48,032 bases of DNA, taken from the IMG/VR virus record IMGVR_UViG_3300035670_000341, positions 1 through 48,032 of that record; one strand, 5' to 3'. Position numbers and translations under genes: made by a program. This DNA is from a virus. The notes under the pieces are model-generated. The model was given only the letters and a program-made list of their open reading frames with translations, was not told where the DNA came from and did not search any database. Each line of letters begins with the position of its first letter. Position 1 is the first letter of the stretch. Below, piece by piece: positions 46,124 through 48,032 of this stretch.

Positions 46124-46322
46124 TGTTTAGGAGTAGTTGGTGTGAGAGTTCAGCCGCTCCACGAAGACGCGGCCAGAGATCAGGGATAGCGTTAGAAGTC
46201 AGGAAGATTCCAGCGGACATGAGGATTGCACCAAGTTCGTGCAGCTCTAGAGTTGGAAACTTATCCTTTGCGTAGCGTGCGATGTCGTCCGCGATGATAG
46301 AAAGATCAGATTCCTGAAACAC
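46065..46322 (-). CDS. Hypothetical helical protein, GTG start proposed
   Basis: 85 residues if GTG 46322 is used (102 from ATG 46373). Residues IIADDIARYAKDKFPTLELH and ILMSAGIFLTSNAIPDLW are helical. The GTG start reduces overlap with the TSCPD gene from 68 to 17 bases, so it is preferred. No family recognised. Confidence 0.55.
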   Translation of the reverse strand: MFQESDLSIIADDIARYAKDKFPTLELHELGAILMSAGIFLTSNAIPDLWPRLRGAAELSHQLLLNNGTTQRRNDRESPTNRTGD

Positions 46323-46656
46323 CTCGCGCCTCCTTCTGCTTGATGCGCTTGTACTCAATGAGTGCAAACGCAACAGCTTCTGGAGTGGAGCGACATTGCA
46401 CTCCGTTGGAGTTGTATGCAGCCTGATGCGTGGTGATGTCGGTCAGGATGTCGATGACATGTTCGACGGGATGATCTTCAAGCGCAAGGTTGACGAGATG
46501 CGAAAGTGCATATGCCCACCCTGCAATGGAAGTGCCAGCCTTTCCGATAGTGATGGAGATGGTGATGGGATTCGTCTCCGTCACGAAGATGTTCGCTGTA
46601 CCATCTGGAGTAGTCCAGCGAAACGAATACATTGGAAAGGTATCAGTCTTCGTCAT
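46306..46656 (-). CDS. TSCPD-domain protein
   Basis: 116 residues from ATG 46656 (MTKTDTFPMYSFRWTTPDGT). The stretch ITISITIGKAGTSIAGWAYA followed by LVNLALE is TSCPD-like, a module also found at the end of adenosylcobalamin-dependent ribonucleotide reductases. Stand-alone phage copies have unknown function; a role in nucleotide metabolism is plausible near ThyX. An upstream run of TMTMMRMTTTTT is a poly-repeat artefact and not part of the gene. Confidence 0.72.
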   Translation of the reverse strand: MTKTDTFPMYSFRWTTPDGTANIFVTETNPITISITIGKAGTSIAGWAYALSHLVNLALEDHPVEHVIDILTDITTHQAAYNSNGVQCRSTPEAVAFALIEYKRIKQKEARGVSGI

Positions 46657-46972
46657 CGTCGTCATCGTCGTCGTCGTCGTCATCCTCATCATCGTCATCG
46701 TCATCGTCGAAGAAGTCCATGTCTACGAGATCATCATCGTCATCCTCCTCCTCTTCGTTGTCGATGGGAAGATCATCATCCGCAGGTTCATCGTTGATGA
46801 TGGCGTAGTCAAGACGACGAAGCGCAGCATGCAACTCCGCAGGAGCTTCGTACCCTTCGGAATCCAGAGACGCATCTAGGATGTTGAGAACATCCAGAAT
46901 GCAAGTACGCACGGGCGTGGAAAGATCAAGATGCCGTGCGATGAGAAGACGAACATCACGAATGGCGCTCAC
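46643..46972 (-). CDS. Acidic-tail protein
   Basis: 109 residues: a helical N-terminal domain (about 1-60) and a C-terminal tail that is almost all Asp/Glu (EEEEDDDDDLVDMDFFDDDD and on). The tail is encoded by a GAY microsatellite (46649-46750). Acidic tails occur on SSBs and DNA mimics; here the globular part shows no known motif. ATGA overlap with the gene upstream. Confidence 0.7.
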   Translation of the reverse strand: MSAIRDVRLLIARHLDLSTPVRTCILDVLNILDASLDSEGYEAPAELHAALRRLDYAIINDEPADDDLPIDNEEEEDDDDDLVDMDFFDDDDDDDEDDDDDDDDDDDED

Positions 46973-47205
46973 TTGTTACGCTCCTTCTTGGCGTTGTCGA
47001 AGTAATCTTGAGCCTCTTGCCCAAGGACGGAGATCATGTACTCTACGAGTTCGAACTGGCGTACACCACGATAGTAAGTTGGACCCTCTCCGTACTTGTA
47101 AAGCCAGTCAAGTCTGTTAACGAGAGCCTTGAAGTTCTCGATGGTGCATTCGAAGATGTCGCAATGTTCGTCTTGGAGGAGGCGTGGCGTGTCAGCAGAA
47201 CTCAT
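46969..47205 (-). CDS. Hypothetical small protein
   Basis: 78 residues (MSSADTPRLLQDEHCDIFEC), helical with YKYGEGPTYYRGVRQFELVE. No family recognised. Overlaps 14 bases with the upstream gene. Confidence 0.64.
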   Translation of the reverse strand: MSSADTPRLLQDEHCDIFECTIENFKALVNRLDWLYKYGEGPTYYRGVRQFELVEYMISVLGQEAQDYFDNAKKERNK

Positions 47206-47413
47206 CTTGAATTTCCTCGTCTATGTATAGGATAAGATATGGAAGTGCTTCGGTTTCCTCTAGATATTCCTTCATGGTTGAGAATTTTAGATTGTAAACA
47301 GAGCTAATCCACCCTTGCGTGCTTAGACATGGATCAAAGAAGTCCACGCGCACTCGCATCATGTCATCGTAGTACGCGAGATACATGACGCCGCCTAAAA
47401 GATGCAGAATCAT
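47192..47413 (-). CDS. Hypothetical small protein
   Basis: 73 residues from ATG 47413, which overlaps the previous stop as ATGA (47413-47410), so it is preferred to ATG 47425. Beta then helix (MILHLLGGVMYLAYYDDMMR, VRVDFFDPC). No family recognised. Confidence 0.65.
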   Translation of the reverse strand: MILHLLGGVMYLAYYDDMMRVRVDFFDPCLSTQGWISSVYNLKFSTMKEYLEETEALPYLILYIDEEIQDEFC

Positions 47414-47880
47414 AGTGGCCACCAATACTCGATGTCTTCGTAGTTGTCCGGTACATCTGGGAACTTGGGGCGATAGAAGTCAGGATCTTTGCGTACGAGA
47501 TTGCACCTGTGTGTGAAGGTTAGCTTGTCACGTTGCAGAGGATCTGCCCACCAAGTAGGAACGATGTACTCATGCTTATGCATCTGCGTACGGAAGAACT
47601 CAGAAAGTCCTGCGTTGTCTGCGATGCCGCGACGATCACACTCCAGGCACATCCAGTATCCGTAGATGCAGAGAAGAGATTCATGTCCGCGCCACATACG
47701 GACAGCAGGATGGTTACGCCATCCGATTGCAGGACCAACGTAGTTACCTTTGGAATCTAGACGAATGCCACGCGCAGCGTTGTAGATTTGGAATGTTTCG
47801 ACGCGCTGCTTGTTCAAGCGACGATCATCTAAAGATCCTGCTGTTCTGTTGAATGATTTGTCTGTCAGAAATGTTTGCAT
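47410..47880 (-). CDS. Pyrimidine-dimer DNA glycosylase-like protein
   Basis: 156 residues from ATG 47880 (MQTFLTDKSFNRTAGSLDDR). The motif RRLNKQRVETFQIYNAARG and GWRNHPAVRMWRGHE is that of the MSMEG_6728/Pyr_excise family (related to T4 endonuclease V). Probably excises UV-damaged pyrimidine dimers, fitting the UDG-like domain of the polymerase. The inner ATG is preferred because it matches the family start; no good ribosome site was seen. First gene of the 47880-34571 block and next to the circle junction. Confidence 0.82.
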   Translation of the reverse strand: MQTFLTDKSFNRTAGSLDDRRLNKQRVETFQIYNAARGIRLDSKGNYVGPAIGWRNHPAVRMWRGHESLLCIYGYWMCLECDRRGIADNAGLSEFFRTQMHKHEYIVPTWWADPLQRDKLTFTHRCNLVRKDPDFYRPKFPDVPDNYEDIEYWWPL

Positions 47881-47892
47881 GGTTTTGTGTGT

Positions 47893-48032
47893 GGATGAAA
47901 TGTTTTGGGTATGATATAAGGTAGGGGGAGGACGGCGCGGAGTCAAGGGGTCCGTGCGGGGGCGAGGATGGGGCGAGGGGCGATTCGGGGTACGGTGTGG
48001 GGGGAGGGTACTGTTCGTGGGGGCGAGTCCCG
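47893..48032. repeat. Terminal direct repeat, right copy
   Basis: 140 bases matching positions 1-141 with one G fewer in the homopolymer near its left end. It begins 12 bases upstream of the ATG of the 47880 gene. TATCAT on the minus strand (about 47911-47916) could be the -10 of a promoter for that gene, but no spaced -35 was found. Confidence 0.9.

Noticed and set aside
46643-46704. N-terminal MTMTMMRMTTTTT extension of the TSCPD gene
   Set aside because: Frame reading of the GAY microsatellite of the upstream gene; ATG 46656 is the better start.

Overview
The window is a complete or nearly complete genome of a tailed double-stranded DNA phage (Caudoviricetes). It looks like a podovirus: there is a portal, a gp11/tail-tubular-like connector, a gp10-like tail protein and a run of large internal (ejection-type) proteins, but no tape measure, tail tube or sheath gene. 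The first 141 bases recur as the last 140 bases with a one-base homopolymer difference, so the sequence closes into a circle of about 47.9 kb or carries short terminal repeats. No integrase, repressor or phage RNA polymerase was recognised, which suggests a lytic phage that uses host RNA polymerase. The host cannot be named from the sequence; a Gram-negative bacterium is only a guess.

Layout. (1) 229-7143, minus strand: an SNF2-type helicase, its partner genes, and about a dozen small early-type ORFs. A spacer at 6032-6516 holds iteron-like repeats and is the best origin candidate. (2) 7144-8008: a gene-free, repeat-dense control region with 34-bp tandem repeats, alternating purine/pyrimidine tracts and a sigma70-like promoter firing rightward. 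(3) 8009-34528, plus strand: the late block. In order it holds receptor-binding and fibre genes, tiny Lys-rich proteins, terminase small and large subunits, a polyvalent-type protein, a holin-like protein, HNH nuclease, portal, scaffold, decoration protein, capsid, connector and tail genes, GH108 endolysin, GNAT, and three internal virion proteins. It ends at a strong bidirectional terminator (34533-34570). (4) 34571-47880, minus strand: replication, recombination and nucleotide genes (DUF3987-like ATPase, DNA polymerase I, DUF3310, ThyX, GroES-like, Sak4-like ATPase with a candidate SSB, PD-(D/E)XK nuclease, TSCPD protein, pyrimidine-dimer-glycosylase-like protein), many very small genes, and one tRNA-Gln. 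Across the circle junction, blocks 4 and 1 form one leftward early/middle region.

How it works together. The leftward block supplies replication: a helicase/ATPase, a polymerase carrying a uracil-DNA-glycosylase-like N-terminal domain, ThyX for dTMP, and single-strand annealing or recombination by Sak4 plus SSB with a RecB-like nuclease. The rightward block builds and packages the virion and lyses the cell. Genes in both blocks are packed very tightly, usually with ATGA overlaps, which implies extensive translational coupling.

Most notable observations. The family A DNA polymerase is split into two ORFs just upstream of motif A, with a DUF3310 gene lying in the break and ATGA overlaps on both sides. 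A tandem array of three 24-27-codon membrane peptides (39645-39879), two of them clearly paralogous, follows the GroES-like gene. The intergenic regions at 6.1-6.4 kb and 7.1-7.9 kb contain several separate repeat families. A GC-rich degenerate repeat is shared by two distant spacers (3460 and 17061).
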